Made by a program: the position numbers and the translations under genes
Part shown: positions 33,936 through 44,771 of the stretch, in pieces
Layout: each line of letters starts with the position of its first letter
How positions within the stretch are numbered: position 1 is the first letter of the stretch
Assembly (NCBI RefSeq): GCF_022179545.1
Contig: NZ_AP025518.1
Location: 3,782,001-3,846,000 of the forward strand
Reading direction: 5' to 3'
Length of the DNA: 64,000 nt
Source of the DNA: Mycolicibacterium fortuitum subsp. fortuitum
Lineage (GTDB): Bacteria; Actinomycetota; Actinomycetes; Mycobacteriales; Mycobacteriaceae
Notes under the pieces: generated by a model
Databases searched by the model: none
The model's input: only the letters and a program-made list of their open reading frames with translations
Told to the model about the DNA's origin: nothing

Positions 33936-34043
33936 ACCACGCCGGTCCACGGGAGCGAAGCGACTCGGGAATGGCGTCGCGACGGGACCCAAGTGACCGG
34001 CCCGGCGGCCCGGGTGGTCGTCTCGGGGAAGCGCCGGATCAGA

Positions 34044-34049
34044 CATACT
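34044..34049 (+). promoter_or_regulatory. Leaderless -10 box of asnB
   Basis: CATACT, 6 nt, then GTG 34056. There is no Shine-Dalgarno sequence. The predicted start leaves the catalytic cysteine as residue 2, so start choice and promoter agree. Confidence 0.6.
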
Positions 34050-34055
34050 GGCGCG

Positions 34056-36023
34056 GTGTGCGGACTGCTCGCGTTGGTAACTGACCCATCCGATTCCACC
34101 CGGGGTGACGGCTCCCCCGACGCCGGATCGCGGCTGGTCGACGCGGTGGCTGGGGCCTCCCACCTGATGCGTCACCGCGGCCCTGACGAGCCGGGTACGT
34201 GGGCCGATACGAGCGGCGACGGCACTGTGGTGCTCGGCTTCAACCGGCTGTCGATCATCGATATCGCCCACAGCCACCAACCGTTGCGCTGGGGCCCCGC
34301 CGATGCGCCGGACCGTTACGCGCTCGTCTTCAACGGTGAGATCTACAACTATCTGGAGTTGCGCGAGCAGCTGCGCTCGGAATTCGGTGCGGTATTTCAC
34401 ACCGACGGCGACGGCGAGGCCATCGTCGCGGCCTACCACCACTGGGGCGCCGCCGCACTGCATCGACTGCGCGGGATGTTCGCGTTCGCGGTGTGGGACA
34501 CCGTCGAGCGCGAATTGTTCTGCGCCAGGGACCCATTCGGCATCAAGCCGCTGTTCATGGCCACCGGTCCGGGCGGCACCGCGGTGGGCAGCGAGAAGAA
34601 GTGCCTGCTGGACCTGGCCGACATTCTCGGGCTGGACCTGGCCATCGACGATCGGGCGGTGCAGCACTACACCGTGCTGCAGTACGTGCCCGAACCCGAG
34701 ACGCTGCACCGCGGCATCCGCCGGCTCGAGTCGGGCAGCTACGCGCGGCTCAAGCCCGGCGGCCGCCCCGAGGTGACGCGTTACTTCGTCCCGAAATTCA
34801 CCGCGGTGCCCTTCGTCAAGGGTGCCGAGCAGTCCCGTTACGACGAGATCACCGCCGCTCTGGAGGATTCCGTCGCCAAGCACATGCGCGCCGACGTGAC
34901 GGTCGGTGCGTTCCTGTCCGGTGGCATCGATTCGACGGCCACCGCGGCGCTGGCGATGCGGCACAATCCGCGGCTGATCACCTTCACCACCGGCTTCGAG
35001 CGTGAGGGTTTCTCCGAGGTGGACGTGGCCGTCGCCTCCGCCGAGGCCATCGGTGCCCGGCACGTCACCAAGGTCGTCAGCCAGGCCGAGTTCGTCGAGG
35101 CGCTGCCCGAAATCGTCTGGTACCTGGATGAACCGGTGGCAGACCCGGCGCTGGTGCCGTTGTTCTTCATCGCCCGCGAGGCCCGCAAGCACGTCAAGGT
35201 GGTGTTGTCCGGCGAGGGCGCCGACGAGCTGTTCGGCGGCTACACGATCTATCGGGAACCGTTGTCGCTGCGGCCGTTCGACTATCTGCCACGACCGGTG
35301 CGCAAATCGCTGGGCAAGGCGTCCAAGCCACTACCGGAGGGTATGCGCGGCAAGAGCCTGCTGCATCGCGGTTCGCTGACGCTGGAAGAGCGCTACTACG
35401 GCAATGCCCGCAGCTTCTCCGACGACCAGCTGCGGGCGGTGCTGCCAGGGTTCCGGCCGGAGTGGACGCATACCGATGTCACCGCCCCGGTGTACGCCGA
35501 ATCGCAGGGCTGGGACCCGGTGGCCCGGATGCAGCACATCGATCTGTTCACCTGGCTGCGCGGCGACATCCTGGTCAAGGCGGACAAGATCACCATGGCC
35601 AACTCGCTGGAACTGCGGGTTCCGTTCCTGGACCCCGAGGTGTTCGCGGTGGCATCCCGACTGCCGGTCGATCAGAAGATCACCCGCTCGACCACCAAGT
35701 ACGCGCTGCGGCGTGCGCTGGAGCCGATCATCCCGGCCCACGTGCTGAACCGGCCCAAGCTGGGCTTCCCGGTGCCGATCCGGCATTGGTTGCGGGCCGG
35801 TGAGCTGATGGAGTGGGCCTACTCGATGACAGCTTCCTCGGGCGCCGGAGAGTATGTCGATCTCGCCGCGGTCCACACCATGCTCGACGAGCACCGCAGC
35901 GGCGTCAGCGATCACAGCCGCCGGCTGTGGACCGTGCTGATCTTCATGCTGTGGCACGCCATCTTCGTCGAGCACAGCGTGGCTCCGCAGATCTCCGAAC
36001 CGCACTACCCGGTGCAGCTCTAG
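34056..36023 (+). CDS. asnB: Glutamine-hydrolysing asparagine synthetase
   Basis: Makes asparagine from aspartate, ATP and glutamine. The 655-aa protein begins with the Ntn glutaminase domain: GTG is followed at once by TGC, giving the N-terminal nucleophile Cys (VCGLLALV). MRHRGPDE, RLSIIDIAHSHQP and FNGEIYNYLELR form the glutamine pocket. The synthetase domain starts near residue 240 with the PP-loop FLSGGIDSTATAALAM and continues with GEGADELFGGYT. A long upstream in-frame extension is excluded because the Cys must be exposed. In mycobacteria this gene (Rv2201) is tied to amidation in the cell envelope as well as asparagine supply. Confidence 0.95.
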   Translation: MCGLLALVTDPSDSTRGDGSPDAGSRLVDAVAGASHLMRHRGPDEPGTWADTSGDGTVVLGFNRLSIIDIAHSHQPLRWGPADAPDRYALVFNGEIYNYLELREQLRSEFGAVFHTDGDGEAIVAAYHHWGAAALHRLRGMFAFAVWDTVERELFCARDPFGIKPLFMATGPGGTAVGSEKKCLLDLADILGLDLAIDDRAVQHYTVLQYVPEPETLHRGIRRLESGSYARLKPGGRPEVTRYFVPKFTAVPFVKGAEQSRYDEITAALEDSVAKHMRADVTVGAFLSGGIDSTATAALAMRHNPRLITFTTGFEREGFSEVDVAVASAEAIGARHVTKVVSQAEFVEALPEIVWYLDEPVADPALVPLFFIAREARKHVKVVLSGEGADELFGGYTIYREPLSLRPFDYLPRPVRKSLGKASKPLPEGMRGKSLLHRGSLTLEERYYGNARSFSDDQLRAVLPGFRPEWTHTDVTAPVYAESQGWDPVARMQHIDLFTWLRGDILVKADKITMANSLELRVPFLDPEVFAVASRLPVDQKITRSTTKYALRRALEPIIPAHVLNRPKLGFPVPIRHWLRAGELMEWAYSMTASSGAGEYVDLAAVHTMLDEHRSGVSDHSRRLWTVLIFMLWHAIFVEHSVAPQISEPHYPVQL

Positions 36024-36026
36024 GCG

Positions 36027-37010
<984 letters not shown>

Positions 37011-37177
37011 TCACCCCTCATTTCGTTAAGTCGGCTACATAACAGTACCCGCGCGGGCCCGTCTGCGATCTGCGCGCACGGTCGCACTTCGCGGGTTGCG
37101 CTAACCTGCGTATAACCGTATTCCCGGTCACCGTAGACGGCTGACCCACCTCCAGATCACGCGGGGAGCGTCATTTG

Positions 37178-37795
37178 ATGACTGGTTCATACCAGTACCC
37201 CGAGCACATTCCGGCCCAGCCGTATCCCGAGCAGGTTCCTCCCGCATATCCCGGGACACTGCCGCCGCCGGTGCCCTACCCCAAACGGCGGCGGTGGCCG
37301 AAGGTGCTGGCCGCCGTGCTGGTGGTCGCGGCGCTGGGAGGTGTGCTGACCGCCGTGCTGGTCGCCGGGCGCCGTGGCTCGGCAGCGCCGGTGGTGGTCT
37401 CCGACACCCGCGCAAAGGCGGCGATCCAGGAGTACCTCGACGCACTGCTCGAAGGGGATGACGAGACGATCGCGCGGCACACCCTGTGCGGGCTGTACGA
37501 CGGCGTCAAGGACCGCAAGTCGGATCTCGCGGTGGCGAGCCTGGCCAGCGAGGCATTCCGTAAGCAGTTCAGCCATGTCGAGGTCACCGCCATCGACAAG
37601 AACGTGCCGTGGTCCACCACCCAGACTCAGGTGCTGTTCAGCATGAAGGTGGCACCGGCCAGCGGGTCGGCACGCGGACAGCGCGCGGCCAACCAGGAAC
37701 AACAGGGCGTGGCACAGCTACTGGTGCAGAAAGACGGAAAAGACGAGCACGTTCTGGTGTGCTCATATGTGCTGCGCACCGGCGGCCAGTACTGA
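37178..37795 (+). CDS. Single-pass membrane protein with DUF4878-like periplasmic domain (Rv2203-like)
   Basis: Protein of 205 aa. The cytoplasmic N-terminus is rich in Tyr and Pro (YPEHIPAQPYPEQVPPAYPG). One transmembrane helix follows a basic KRRRWPK (about residues 37-62). The extracytoplasmic domain of about 140 residues has an NTF2-like look (AKAAIQEYLDALLEGDDETIARHTLCGLYDGVK) with one conserved-looking Cys in TLCGL and another near the C-terminus. ATG 37178 was preferred, with GGGGAG about 10 nt upstream; a TTG lies one codon earlier. The function is unknown. Confidence 0.85.
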   Translation: MTGSYQYPEHIPAQPYPEQVPPAYPGTLPPPVPYPKRRRWPKVLAAVLVVAALGGVLTAVLVAGRRGSAAPVVVSDTRAKAAIQEYLDALLEGDDETIARHTLCGLYDGVKDRKSDLAVASLASEAFRKQFSHVEVTAIDKNVPWSTTQTQVLFSMKVAPASGSARGQRAANQEQQGVAQLLVQKDGKDEHVLVCSYVLRTGGQY

Positions 37796-37816
37796 CCGCC
37801 GGACCGTCAGCTCACG

Positions 37817-38173
37817 TCAGTTGAAGGAGTCGCCGCAGGCGCACGAGCCGGTGGCGTTCGGGTTGTCGATCGTGAAGCCCTGCTTCTCGATGGAGTCGAC
37901 GAAGTCGATGGTGGCGCCCTGGACATACGGAGCACTCATCCGGTCGACCACCAGCTTCACGCCGCCGAACTCGGCGGTGAGGTCACCATCGAGAGCGCGG
38001 TCGTCGAAGAACAGGTTGTAACGCAGGCCGGCGCAGCCGCCCGGCTGCACCGCGATACGCAGCGCGAGGTCGTCACGGCCTTCCTGGTCCAGCAGCGCCT
38101 TCGCCTTCGTCGCCGCAGCGTCGGACAGGGTCACACCGTGGGTTTCGGTGGAGGTGGCGTCCTGAACAGTCAT
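37817..38173 (-). CDS. A-type iron-sulfur cluster carrier (ErpA/SufA-like)
   Basis: HesB/IscA-family protein of 118 aa that inserts Fe-S clusters into apoproteins. All three ligand cysteines are present: one in QPGGCAGLRYNLFF and two in the C-terminal SCACGDSF. The N-terminal THGVTLSDAAATKAKALLDQEG is typical. ATG 38173 has GGGAG upstream, and the resulting protein aligns over its whole length with Rv2204c. Longer upstream frames are not supported. It may serve the nearby Rieske or lipoate-synthase proteins, though the sequence alone cannot show that. Confidence 0.92.
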   Translation of the reverse strand: MTVQDATSTETHGVTLSDAAATKAKALLDQEGRDDLALRIAVQPGGCAGLRYNLFFDDRALDGDLTAEFGGVKLVVDRMSAPYVQGATIDFVDSIEKQGFTIDNPNATGSCACGDSFN

Positions 38174-38340
38174 AGCTCTCCCTAAGCATCCCTTGGCATC
38201 ACTGATGCCGGTACAGCTGAAGTACATACGAAACGCGTGGACGTACCGCGCGTCTACTACCTCAACGGTACCTTGTTCCGACGCTATTCCCGACTTATCC
38301 ACAGGCTGGGGCATGTAACCGGCCCACCCGTGGCGGGCAG

Positions 38341-38346
38341 TAACCT
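38341..38346 (+). promoter_or_regulatory. Leaderless -10 box of the Rv2206-like gene
   Basis: TAACCT, 7 nt, then GTG 38354. There is no Shine-Dalgarno sequence. It supports GTG 38354 rather than an ATG 117 nt upstream. Confidence 0.5.
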
Positions 38347-38353
38347 GGCTGGC

Positions 38354-39055
38354 GTGAAGCTGCTGGGCCGCAAGAAGGACAACGAAGGCGAACCCACCGG
38401 GACCGACCAGGTCACCGGCGTCGACGGGACCGCCGGATCGACCGCCGCCGGATCGACGGCGGGCGGCCCGGCCTCAGGCACCGCCCCCAAGGGCAGGCCG
38501 ACGCCCAAACGCAACGAGGCCACCAAGCGGCGCGGCCCGGTCGCGCCGGCACCGCTGACGGCCGCCGAGGCACGGCAGCGCCGCAAGGAGTTGCGCGGGC
38601 CCAAGCTGTCCAAGGAAGAACGCAAGATCGAGCGGCTCACCCGCCGCGCCGACATGGCCGATCGCCGCGAGAAGATGATGGCGGGCGAAGAGTCCTACCT
38701 GCTGCCCCGCGACAAGGGCCCGGTGCGCCGCTATGTCCGCAACATCGTCGACGCGCGCCGCAACGTGTTGGGCCTGTTCATGCCTGCCGCCCTGGCGATG
38801 ATCTTCTTCATGCTCGCGCTGCCCTCGCTGAAGTTCCAGCAGATCCTGTCCTACGCGATGCTGATCCTGGTCGTCATCATGATGATCGACGGGTTGATCG
38901 TCGGCCGCAAGGTGAATCGGATGGTGGACGAGAAGTTCCCTGACAACACCGAAAGTGGTTGGAAGCTGGGACTTTACGCGGCCAGTCGAGCGTCGCAGCT
39001 GCGCCGCATGCGGGCACCGCGGCCTGTGGTCGAACGCGGCGACAAGATCTCTTGA
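38354..39055 (+). CDS. DUF3043 membrane protein (Rv2206-like)
   Basis: Protein of 233 aa. The N-terminal ~130 residues are charged and low complexity: first Gly/Thr/Ala repeats (GSTAAGSTAGG), then a highly basic helix (ARQRRKELRGPKLSKEERKIERLTRRADMADRREK). DKGPVRRYVRNIVDARRNVLGLFMP leads into two transmembrane helices separated by a short loop. The C-terminus is basic. This is the DUF3043 layout. It probably sits in the membrane with a large cytoplasmic basic domain. It is followed 23 nt later by cobU, but no functional link is evident. Confidence 0.88.
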   Translation: MKLLGRKKDNEGEPTGTDQVTGVDGTAGSTAAGSTAGGPASGTAPKGRPTPKRNEATKRRGPVAPAPLTAAEARQRRKELRGPKLSKEERKIERLTRRADMADRREKMMAGEESYLLPRDKGPVRRYVRNIVDARRNVLGLFMPAALAMIFFMLALPSLKFQQILSYAMLILVVIMMIDGLIVGRKVNRMVDEKFPDNTESGWKLGLYAASRASQLRRMRAPRPVVERGDKIS

Positions 39056-39078
39056 TGCCGTCGCGGACGGCGTGAGAA

Positions 39079-39612
39079 GTGCGCACCCTGGTACTCGGCG
39101 GCATCCGATCGGGTAAATCGCAGTGGGCCGAGACGGCCATCGCCCACACGGCCGGCGACACCGCACCGGTGCGCTACCTGGCCACCGGTCCCGCCGCGGA
39201 CAGCGATCCGGCCTGGGCGGACCGCGTGGGCGCACACCAACGACGTCGCCCCGCACATTGGCTCACCGTCGAAACCCGTGACCTGGCTGCCGATCTCGGT
39301 GAAACGCCGGATACCGCAACACTTGTCGATGACATCGGCGGCTGGCTGACGGAGACCATGGACCGCACCGGCGCGTGGACGGGAGCGCCCGTCGACCGCG
39401 AGATCGACGGCCTCGTGCACGCGGTGGACGCCTTCACCGCTCCCCTGTTCCTGGTCAGCCCGGAGGTCGGGTTGACGGTGGTACCGGCCACCGAGGCGGG
39501 GCGCCGGTTCGCCGATGATCTGGGCACGGTCAACCAACGCCTGGCCGCGGTGTGCGACCGCGTGGTGCTGGTGGTGGCCGGCCAACCGCTCACGGTGAAG
39601 GAGCCGTCATGA
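39079..39612 (+). CDS. cobU: Adenosylcobinamide kinase / adenosylcobinamide-phosphate guanylyltransferase
   Basis: Bifunctional enzyme of the cobalamin nucleotide loop: it phosphorylates adenosylcobinamide and attaches GMP. The protein is 177 aa with the P-loop [16 protein letters not shown] at the N-terminus, [27 protein letters not shown] (the guanylylated His is in the H-x-x-x-R-P segment), [12 protein letters not shown] and a C-terminal VVAGQPL. The GTG start has only weak upstream purines. The stop overlaps cobT (ATGA). In M. tuberculosis cobU is located elsewhere (Rv0254c), so grouping it with cobT-cobS is a difference. Confidence 0.92.
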   Translation: MRTLVLGGIRSGKSQWAETAIAHTAGDTAPVRYLATGPAADSDPAWADRVGAHQRRRPAHWLTVETRDLAADLGETPDTATLVDDIGGWLTETMDRTGAWTGAPVDREIDGLVHAVDAFTAPLFLVSPEVGLTVVPATEAGRRFADDLGTVNQRLAAVCDRVVLVVAGQPLTVKEPS

Positions 39613-40679
39613 CCGCACTGGACACCCCCTTCCCGCCGGTCTCCCCACCGGACCCCGAGGCGGCCGCGGCGGCGCGGGCCCGCCAGTCCCGGCTCACCAA
39701 GCCGCCCGGCTCCCTGGGCCGCCTCGAGGATCTGTCCGTCTGGGCGGCGGCCTGTCAGGGCGTGTGCCCACCGCAGGCGCTCGACCGGGCCCGCGTGGTG
39801 GTTTTCGCCGCGGACCACGGGGTCACCGCCGCGGGTGTCTCGGCGTACCCGTCCGCGGTGACCGGACAGATGGTCGGCAACTTCGATGCCGGCGGTGCTG
39901 CGATCAACGTGCTGGCCGAGGTGGCCGGAGCCACCGTGCGCGTCGTCGACATCGCCGTCGACTGCGATGAGCCGCTGTCCCCCGCGATCGGCGCCCACAA
40001 GATCCGTCGTAGCTCCGGCAACATCGCCGTCGAAGACGCACTCAGCGCAGAAGAGACCACCGCTGCGGTCATGGCCGGGCGCCAGATCGCCGACGAAGAG
40101 ATCGACTCTGGTGCCGACCTGCTCATCGCAGGCGACATGGGCATCGGAAACACCACGGCGGCAACGACTCTGGTGGCCGCACTGACCGGCACCGAACCTG
40201 TTGTGGTGGTGGGCCGGGGCACCGGCATCGACGACCACGGCTGGATGCGCAAGGCCGGCGCCGTGCGCGACGCGCTGTACCGGGCGCGCAGCGTGACACG
40301 GGATCCGCTGGGCCTGCTGCGGGTTTGCGGCGGCGCCGACCTGGCCGCGATCGCCGGGTTCTGCGCCCAGGCCGCGGTGCGACGCACCCCGGTGTTGTTG
40401 GACGGCTTGGTGGTGACGGCCGCGGCCATGGTGGCCGAGGAGCTGGCGCCGGGGGCACGGGCCTGGTGGCAGGCCGGCCACCGGTCGACCGAACCGGCCC
40501 ACGGCCTGGCCTTGTCGCAGCTGCAATTGGAGCCGATGGTCGACCTCGGCATGCGGCTGGGCGAGGGCACCGGCGCAGCAGTCGCATTGCCGATCCTGCG
40601 GGCCGCGATCGCCACGCTGGCCTCGATGGCCACTTTCGAGGAAGCCTCAGTAGCCGGACCGCCTGAATCAACATCATGA
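39609..40679 (+). CDS. cobT: Nicotinate-nucleotide-dimethylbenzimidazole phosphoribosyltransferase
   Basis: Makes alpha-ribazole phosphate from dimethylbenzimidazole and nicotinate mononucleotide. The 356-aa protein has [15 protein letters not shown] (substrate loop), [39 protein letters not shown] (phosphate binding) and [13 protein letters not shown] near the C-terminus, close to the catalytic Glu region. It is coupled to cobU upstream and cobS downstream through 4-nt ATGA overlaps, so the three nucleotide-loop enzymes are translated together. Confidence 0.95.
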   Translation: MTALDTPFPPVSPPDPEAAAAARARQSRLTKPPGSLGRLEDLSVWAAACQGVCPPQALDRARVVVFAADHGVTAAGVSAYPSAVTGQMVGNFDAGGAAINVLAEVAGATVRVVDIAVDCDEPLSPAIGAHKIRRSSGNIAVEDALSAEETTAAVMAGRQIADEEIDSGADLLIAGDMGIGNTTAATTLVAALTGTEPVVVVGRGTGIDDHGWMRKAGAVRDALYRARSVTRDPLGLLRVCGGADLAAIAGFCAQAAVRRTPVLLDGLVVTAAAMVAEELAPGARAWWQAGHRSTEPAHGLALSQLQLEPMVDLGMRLGEGTGAAVALPILRAAIATLASMATFEEASVAGPPESTS

Positions 40680-41401
40680 TCTCCGCGCTGGGCGGGGCCT
40701 TCGCGTTCGGCACGGTGCTGCCGGTGCGGACGTCGGCCGGCATCGGCCGCGGTGCGCTGACAGCCCTGCCGTTGGTCGGCCTGGTACTCGGCGCGCTGGC
40801 CGCAGCGGTGGCGGCCGGCGGTCAGTGGGCATTCGGCACCGGCAGCGCACTGGCCGGCCTGCTGGCGGTGGCAGCCCTGCTGCTGGCCACCCGTGGACTG
40901 CACATCGACGGGTTCTGCGACACGGTCGACGGCCTGGGGTGCTACGGCCCGCCGGAGCGAGCGCTGGCGGTCATGCGCGACGGCTCGGCCGGGCCGTTCG
41001 GCGTCGCCGCGGTCATCGTCGTGATCGGTTGTCAGACATTGGCTTTCGCCCAACTCAACGCGGTGTCCATCGTGGTGGCCGTGACCGTCGGGCGGGTCGC
41101 GGCGCTGCTGGCCTGCCGGCGATCGGTGCCCGCGGCCACGGGCAGTTCACTGGGCGGCGCGGTGGCGGGCACCCAGCCGGTGGCCGTCGTGGTGGCGTGG
41201 GTGGTTGCCGTCGCCACGCTGGCCGCATGGACGGGCCCCCGGATGTGGCAGGGCCCGGTCACAGTGCTGGTCGCGGTGGGCGCCTCGGCACTGCTGGTCG
41301 CCCATTGCGTGCGACGGTTCGGCGGCATCACCGGCGACGTGCTGGGCGCCGCCGTCGAGGTGACGACGACGCTGACCGCGCTCGGGCTGGCGATCGGCTA
41401 G
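40676..41401 (+). CDS. cobS: Adenosylcobinamide-GDP ribazoletransferase (cobalamin synthase)
   Basis: Integral membrane enzyme joining adenosylcobinamide-GDP and alpha-ribazole (phosphate) to give cobalamin. The 241-aa protein has about six transmembrane helices. The metal-binding signature is [36 protein letters not shown], with the D-x-x-x-D-x-x-D acidic residues. [15 protein letters not shown] near the C-terminus is the second conserved block. Its stop overlaps the convergent ilvE stop by 4 nt. Confidence 0.94.
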   Translation: MISALGGAFAFGTVLPVRTSAGIGRGALTALPLVGLVLGALAAAVAAGGQWAFGTGSALAGLLAVAALLLATRGLHIDGFCDTVDGLGCYGPPERALAVMRDGSAGPFGVAAVIVVIGCQTLAFAQLNAVSIVVAVTVGRVAALLACRRSVPAATGSSLGGAVAGTQPVAVVVAWVVAVATLAAWTGPRMWQGPVTVLVAVGASALLVAHCVRRFGGITGDVLGAAVEVTTTLTALGLAIG

Positions 41402-42504
41402 TTCAGCCGGGCCATCCAGCCGTGCGTATCGGCGAACGTGCCGCGCTGGATCCCGGTCAGGGTGTCGCGCAGGGCCATGGTGATCTCGCCAGGCTGGCCG
41501 TCGGCGATGGTGAACTCGCCGTCCGCGTACTTCACGTGCGAAACCGGGGTGATCACCGCAGCCGTACCGCAGGCGAACACCTCGGTGATCTCACCCGCGG
41601 CGGCCTTCTTCTGCCACTCGTCGACATCGATCTTGCGTTCCTCGACCGCGAATCCGGCATCGGTGGCCAACTGCAGCAACGAGTCCCGCGTGATGCCCGG
41701 CAACAGTGAGCCGGACAGCTCGGGCGTCACGAGCCGAGCCGAACCGCCACTGCCGAAGACGAAGAACAGGTTCATCCCGCCCATCTCTTCGACGTAGCGA
41801 CGCTCGATCGCGTCCAGCCACACCACCTGGTCGCACCCGTTGTCGGCGGCCTGCGCCTGCGCGAGCAGCGAGGCCGCGTAGTTGCCGCCGAACTTGGCCG
41901 CACCGGTGCCACCGGGTGACGCGCGCACGTACTCGTGCGACAGCCACACGCTGACCGGCTTGATGCCGCCCTTGAAGTACGCTCCGGCCGGCGAGCCGAT
42001 CACCAGGTAGCGGTACTCGTTGGCCGGGCGCACGCCCAGGCCCGGTTCGGTGGCGATCACGAATGGCCGCAGGTACAGCGACTCCTCACCGCCGGCCGCG
42101 GGCACCCACGCCTCATCGACCGCGATGAGTTGACGCAGCGATTCGAGAAACACGTCCTCGGGAAGTTCCGGGATGGCCAACCGCCGCGAGGAGGCGCGCA
42201 GCCGGGCTGCGTTGGACTCCGGCCGGAAGGACACGATCGAGCCGTCCGCCCAGCGGTAGGCCTTGAGCCCTTCGAACACTTCCTGCGCGTAGTGCAGCAC
42301 GATGGCCGAGGGATCGAGCTCGATCGGCCCGTACGGGACCACCCGCGGGTCGTGCCAGCCCTGTCCGGCGGTGTAGTCGATGGCCACCATGTGGTCGGTG
42401 TGGTACTTGCCGAAACCGGGGTTGGCCAGAATGGATTCGCGTACCGCATCGGTCGCCGGATTCGCATTGGCTGAAACCGTGAACTCGAGATGGCCGCTAC
42501 TCAT
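41398..42504 (-). CDS. ilvE: Branched-chain-amino-acid aminotransferase
   Basis: PLP enzyme (fold type IV) that makes Leu, Ile and Val from their keto acids and, in mycobacteria, can also regenerate methionine. The 368-aa protein has the PLP lysine at K204 ([10 protein letters not shown]), the same number as in M. tuberculosis Ilv[37 protein letters not shown] and TGIQRG at the C-terminus complete the fold. ATG 42504 was chosen because TACAAT stands 6 nt upstream (leaderless). A frame extension of 22 codons overlaps the gcvT end and is not supported. Confidence 0.95.
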   Translation of the reverse strand: MSSGHLEFTVSANANPATDAVRESILANPGFGKYHTDHMVAIDYTAGQGWHDPRVVPYGPIELDPSAIVLHYAQEVFEGLKAYRWADGSIVSFRPESNAARLRASSRRLAIPELPEDVFLESLRQLIAVDEAWVPAAGGEESLYLRPFVIATEPGLGVRPANEYRYLVIGSPAGAYFKGGIKPVSVWLSHEYVRASPGGTGAAKFGGNYAASLLAQAQAADNGCDQVVWLDAIERRYVEEMGGMNLFFVFGSGGSARLVTPELSGSLLPGITRDSLLQLATDAGFAVEERKIDVDEWQKKAAAGEITEVFACGTAAVITPVSHVKYADGEFTIADGQPGEITMALRDTLTGIQRGTFADTHGWMARLN

Positions 42505-42510
42505 GCAGCG

Positions 42511-42516
42511 ATTGTA
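42511..42516 (-). promoter_or_regulatory. Leaderless -10 box of ilvE
   Basis: TACAAT on the minus strand, 6 nt, then ATG 42504, all within the 22-bp gap after gcvT. ilvE therefore need not depend on gcvT read-through. Confidence 0.55.
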
Positions 42517-42526
42517 TCGCCCGAGG

Positions 42527-43624
42527 CTATCGAGTTTTCGCCGCCACAAACGGCGGCTTGACCACTTCACATTCGACGGTGCGGCCGCGCACGTCGACGC
42601 TCACCCGCTGACCGTCGGCGATGTCATGGGCCGTGTCGATGAGCGCAAGCGCGATACCGACTTTCAAGCTGGGTGAAAATGTCCCAGACGTGGTCGTGCC
42701 GATCCGGGTATCCCCGTCGAGCACCGCGAGATCCGCGCGCAGCACCCCGCGGCCGACCGCCTTGAGGCCGCGCAGGACCCGGGCCGGGCCGGCCTCCTTC
42801 TCGGCCAGCAACGCGTCGCGGCCCCAGAACGCGTCCTTCTTCCACCCGATCGCCCAGCCGCAGCGCGCCTGCAGCGGCGAGATGTCCAACGACAGCTCGT
42901 GCCCGTGCAGCGGGTAGCCCATCTCGGTGCGCAGGGTGTCGCGGGCGCCGAGGCCTGCAGGCTCACCGCCGGCCGCCCGCACGGCGGCCACCAGGGCGTC
43001 GAACACCACACCGGCGCGGTCCCAGGCCGGGAGCAACTCGTAACCGTGTTCACCGGTGTAGCCGGTGCGGCACACCCTCACGAACACGCCGTCGTACTCG
43101 GCGTCGGCGTAGCCCATGTAATCCATGTCGGTGGGCAGACCGAGCGCGTCGAGCACCTCGGCGGACTTGGGCCCCTGCACGGCCAGCACCGCGTAGGAGC
43201 GGTGCTCGTCGGTGATGGTCAGCCCGTCGGGGGCGTTCTTCTGCAGTTCGGCGACCACGGCGGCGGTGTTGGCGGCGTTGGGCACCAGGAAGATCTCGTC
43301 GTCGGAGACGTAGTAGGCGATCAGGTCGTCGATAACCCCGCCCGACTCGGTGCAGCACAGGGTGTACTGCGCCTTGCCGGCTCCTATCCGGTTCAGGTCG
43401 TTGGTGAGCGCCGAGTTCACGTAGGCGGCCGCACCCGGCCCTTTGACCAGAGCCTTGCCGAGGTGGCTGACGTCGAAGAGACCGACGGACTCACGGGTGG
43501 CGTTGTGCTCGGAGACGGTCCCGGCGTAAGACACCGGCATCAGCCATCCGCCGAACTCGGCGAAACTGGCCCCCAGTTCGCGATGGCGGTCTTCCAGCGG
43601 TCCGTGCAGCAGGTCGTCACTCAC
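42527..43624 (-). CDS. gcvT: Aminomethyltransferase, glycine cleavage T protein
   Basis: T protein of the glycine cleavage system: it moves the aminomethyl carbon from lipoylated H protein to tetrahydrofolate, releasing ammonia. The 365-aa protein has [17 protein letters not shown] near residue 26, [16 protein letters not shown], the folate-binding [12 protein letters not shown] and [20 protein letters not shown], and the C-terminal barrel. The other gcv genes are not in the window. GTG 43624 follows TAGGGT by 6 nt (leaderless). Confidence 0.94.
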   Translation of the reverse strand: MSDDLLHGPLEDRHRELGASFAEFGGWLMPVSYAGTVSEHNATRESVGLFDVSHLGKALVKGPGAAAYVNSALTNDLNRIGAGKAQYTLCCTESGGVIDDLIAYYVSDDEIFLVPNAANTAAVVAELQKNAPDGLTITDEHRSYAVLAVQGPKSAEVLDALGLPTDMDYMGYADAEYDGVFVRVCRTGYTGEHGYELLPAWDRAGVVFDALVAAVRAAGGEPAGLGARDTLRTEMGYPLHGHELSLDISPLQARCGWAIGWKKDAFWGRDALLAEKEAGPARVLRGLKAVGRGVLRADLAVLDGDTRIGTTTSGTFSPSLKVGIALALIDTAHDIADGQRVSVDVRGRTVECEVVKPPFVAAKTR

Positions 43625-43630
43625 GAGTTC

Positions 43631-43636
43631 ACCCTA
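43631..43636 (-). promoter_or_regulatory. Leaderless -10 box of gcvT
   Basis: TAGGGT on the minus strand, 6 nt, then GTG 43624. There is no ribosome binding site. The box lies 30 bp from the plus-strand -10 of the cyclase gene. Confidence 0.5.
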
Positions 43637-43666
43637 AACCGCACGCCAAATCGGACCATCCAACTG

Positions 43667-43672
43667 CACACT
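43667..43672 (+). promoter_or_regulatory. Leaderless -10 box of the adenylate cyclase gene
   Basis: CACACT, 6 nt, then GTG 43679. The first base departs from the usual T, but the spacing fits. It supports the start that aligns with Rv2212. Confidence 0.4.
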
Positions 43673-43678
43673 TACCAC

Positions 43679-44761
43679 GTGGTCGATTTCGATGCGCTGG
43701 AGTCCGCCGGGATCGCCGACGCACGCCGGCGCGCCCCGCTCATCGAGTACCTGGACGGACTCGGGTTCACCGCCGAGCAGATGATCGAGGCCGAATCCCG
43801 CGGCCGGCTGTTCGGCCTCGCCGGCGATGTCCTGCAGTGGTCGGGACCGCCGGAGTACTGCCTGGCCGATGTGGCCGCGATGATCGGGGTTCCGCTGGCC
43901 GACGTGGAACGCGCGTGGGCGGCGCTGGGCCTGACCGTCGCCGGATGTGATGTCAAGACGCTGAGCGCGGCGGACGTAGAAGCGCTCCGCACCTGGGCCG
44001 AGATGCGGGTGCTGGTGGGAGATGTCGAGGCCACCGGACTGCTCCGCGTGGTGGGCTCGGGCATGGCCAGGCTGTCCGAGGCGATCTCGTCGATGAGCCG
44101 GGCCGGCACCCCCGACATCCAGCTCGAGCATTCCCACGACGAGCTCACCACCGCCAAGGCGTACCGGGCAGCGGCGCGGTTCATCCCGCGCATCGGCGCC
44201 ATGATCGATGCCGTGCATCGGCACCACCTGATGAGCACCCGGCGCTACTTCGAGCACGTCCTGCAGGAGGGATCTTCAGGCGTGTTGTGCGGCATCGGGT
44301 TTGCCGATCTCTCCGGTTTCACCGCGCTCACCCAGATGCTGACCACCACCGAGCTGTCGGCGCTGCTCAACGAGTTCAGCTCGACGAGTTCGGATATCGT
44401 CCACGCCCGCGACTGCCGGGTGGTGAAGTTCATCGGCGACGCCGTCATGTGGGTGGGTTACGAACCCGACCAGCTGACCCAGGTCGCGGTCGATCTGGTG
44501 ACCCATCCGCGGGTACGGGAGACGCACCTACAGGTACGCGCGGGCCTGGACTTCGGTGCCGCGCTGGCGATCGGCGGCGACTACTTCGGCAACACCGTCA
44601 ACCGCGCGGCACGGCTGGTTGGCATCGCCCCGCCCAGCGAGATCCTGGTGTCGGAGCCGTTGCACGAACTGCTGCCGGGGCGGCAGTTCGCCGCTCCGCA
44701 GGCCCTCACGCTGAAAGGGTTCGACGCACCGGTCACGGCGTATCCGCTCGCCGGACTCTAG
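43679..44761 (+). CDS. Class III adenylate cyclase (Rv2212-like)
   Basis: Converts ATP to cAMP; cytosolic, 360 aa. The N-terminal ~190 residues form the autoinhibitory-type regulatory domain shared with Rv1264/Rv2212 ([38 protein letters not shown]). The C-terminal cyclase domain has metal-binding Asp210 ([10 protein letters not shown]) and Asp254 (FIGDAVMW), and the transition-state pair Asn308/Arg312 (NTVNRAARL). All catalytic residues needed for a homodimer are present. Rv2212 is reported to respond to fatty acids and pH. A much longer upstream frame is antisense to gcvT and is rejected. Confidence 0.92.
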   Translation: MVDFDALESAGIADARRRAPLIEYLDGLGFTAEQMIEAESRGRLFGLAGDVLQWSGPPEYCLADVAAMIGVPLADVERAWAALGLTVAGCDVKTLSAADVEALRTWAEMRVLVGDVEATGLLRVVGSGMARLSEAISSMSRAGTPDIQLEHSHDELTTAKAYRAAARFIPRIGAMIDAVHRHHLMSTRRYFEHVLQEGSSGVLCGIGFADLSGFTALTQMLTTTELSALLNEFSSTSSDIVHARDCRVVKFIGDAVMWVGYEPDQLTQVAVDLVTHPRVRETHLQVRAGLDFGAALAIGGDYFGNTVNRAARLVGIAPPSEILVSEPLHELLPGRQFAAPQALTLKGFDAPVTAYPLAGL

Positions 44762-44764
44762 GGT
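44759..44764 (+). promoter_or_regulatory. Possible leaderless -10 box of pepB
   Basis: TAGGGT overlaps the cyclase stop codon and ends 7 nt before GTG 44772. With a separate start 9 nt upstream lacking support, this favours GTG 44772. Confidence 0.35.
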
Positions 44765-44771
44765 GAACGGG

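Noticed and set aside
39056..39078. Cobalamin riboswitch before cobU
   Set aside because: The gap is 23 bp and cannot hold one.
42899..43678. 780-nt N-terminal extension of the adenylate cyclase frame
   Set aside because: It is antisense to gcvT and has His/Gly-rich composition typical of shadow frames. Homology begins at GTG 43679.
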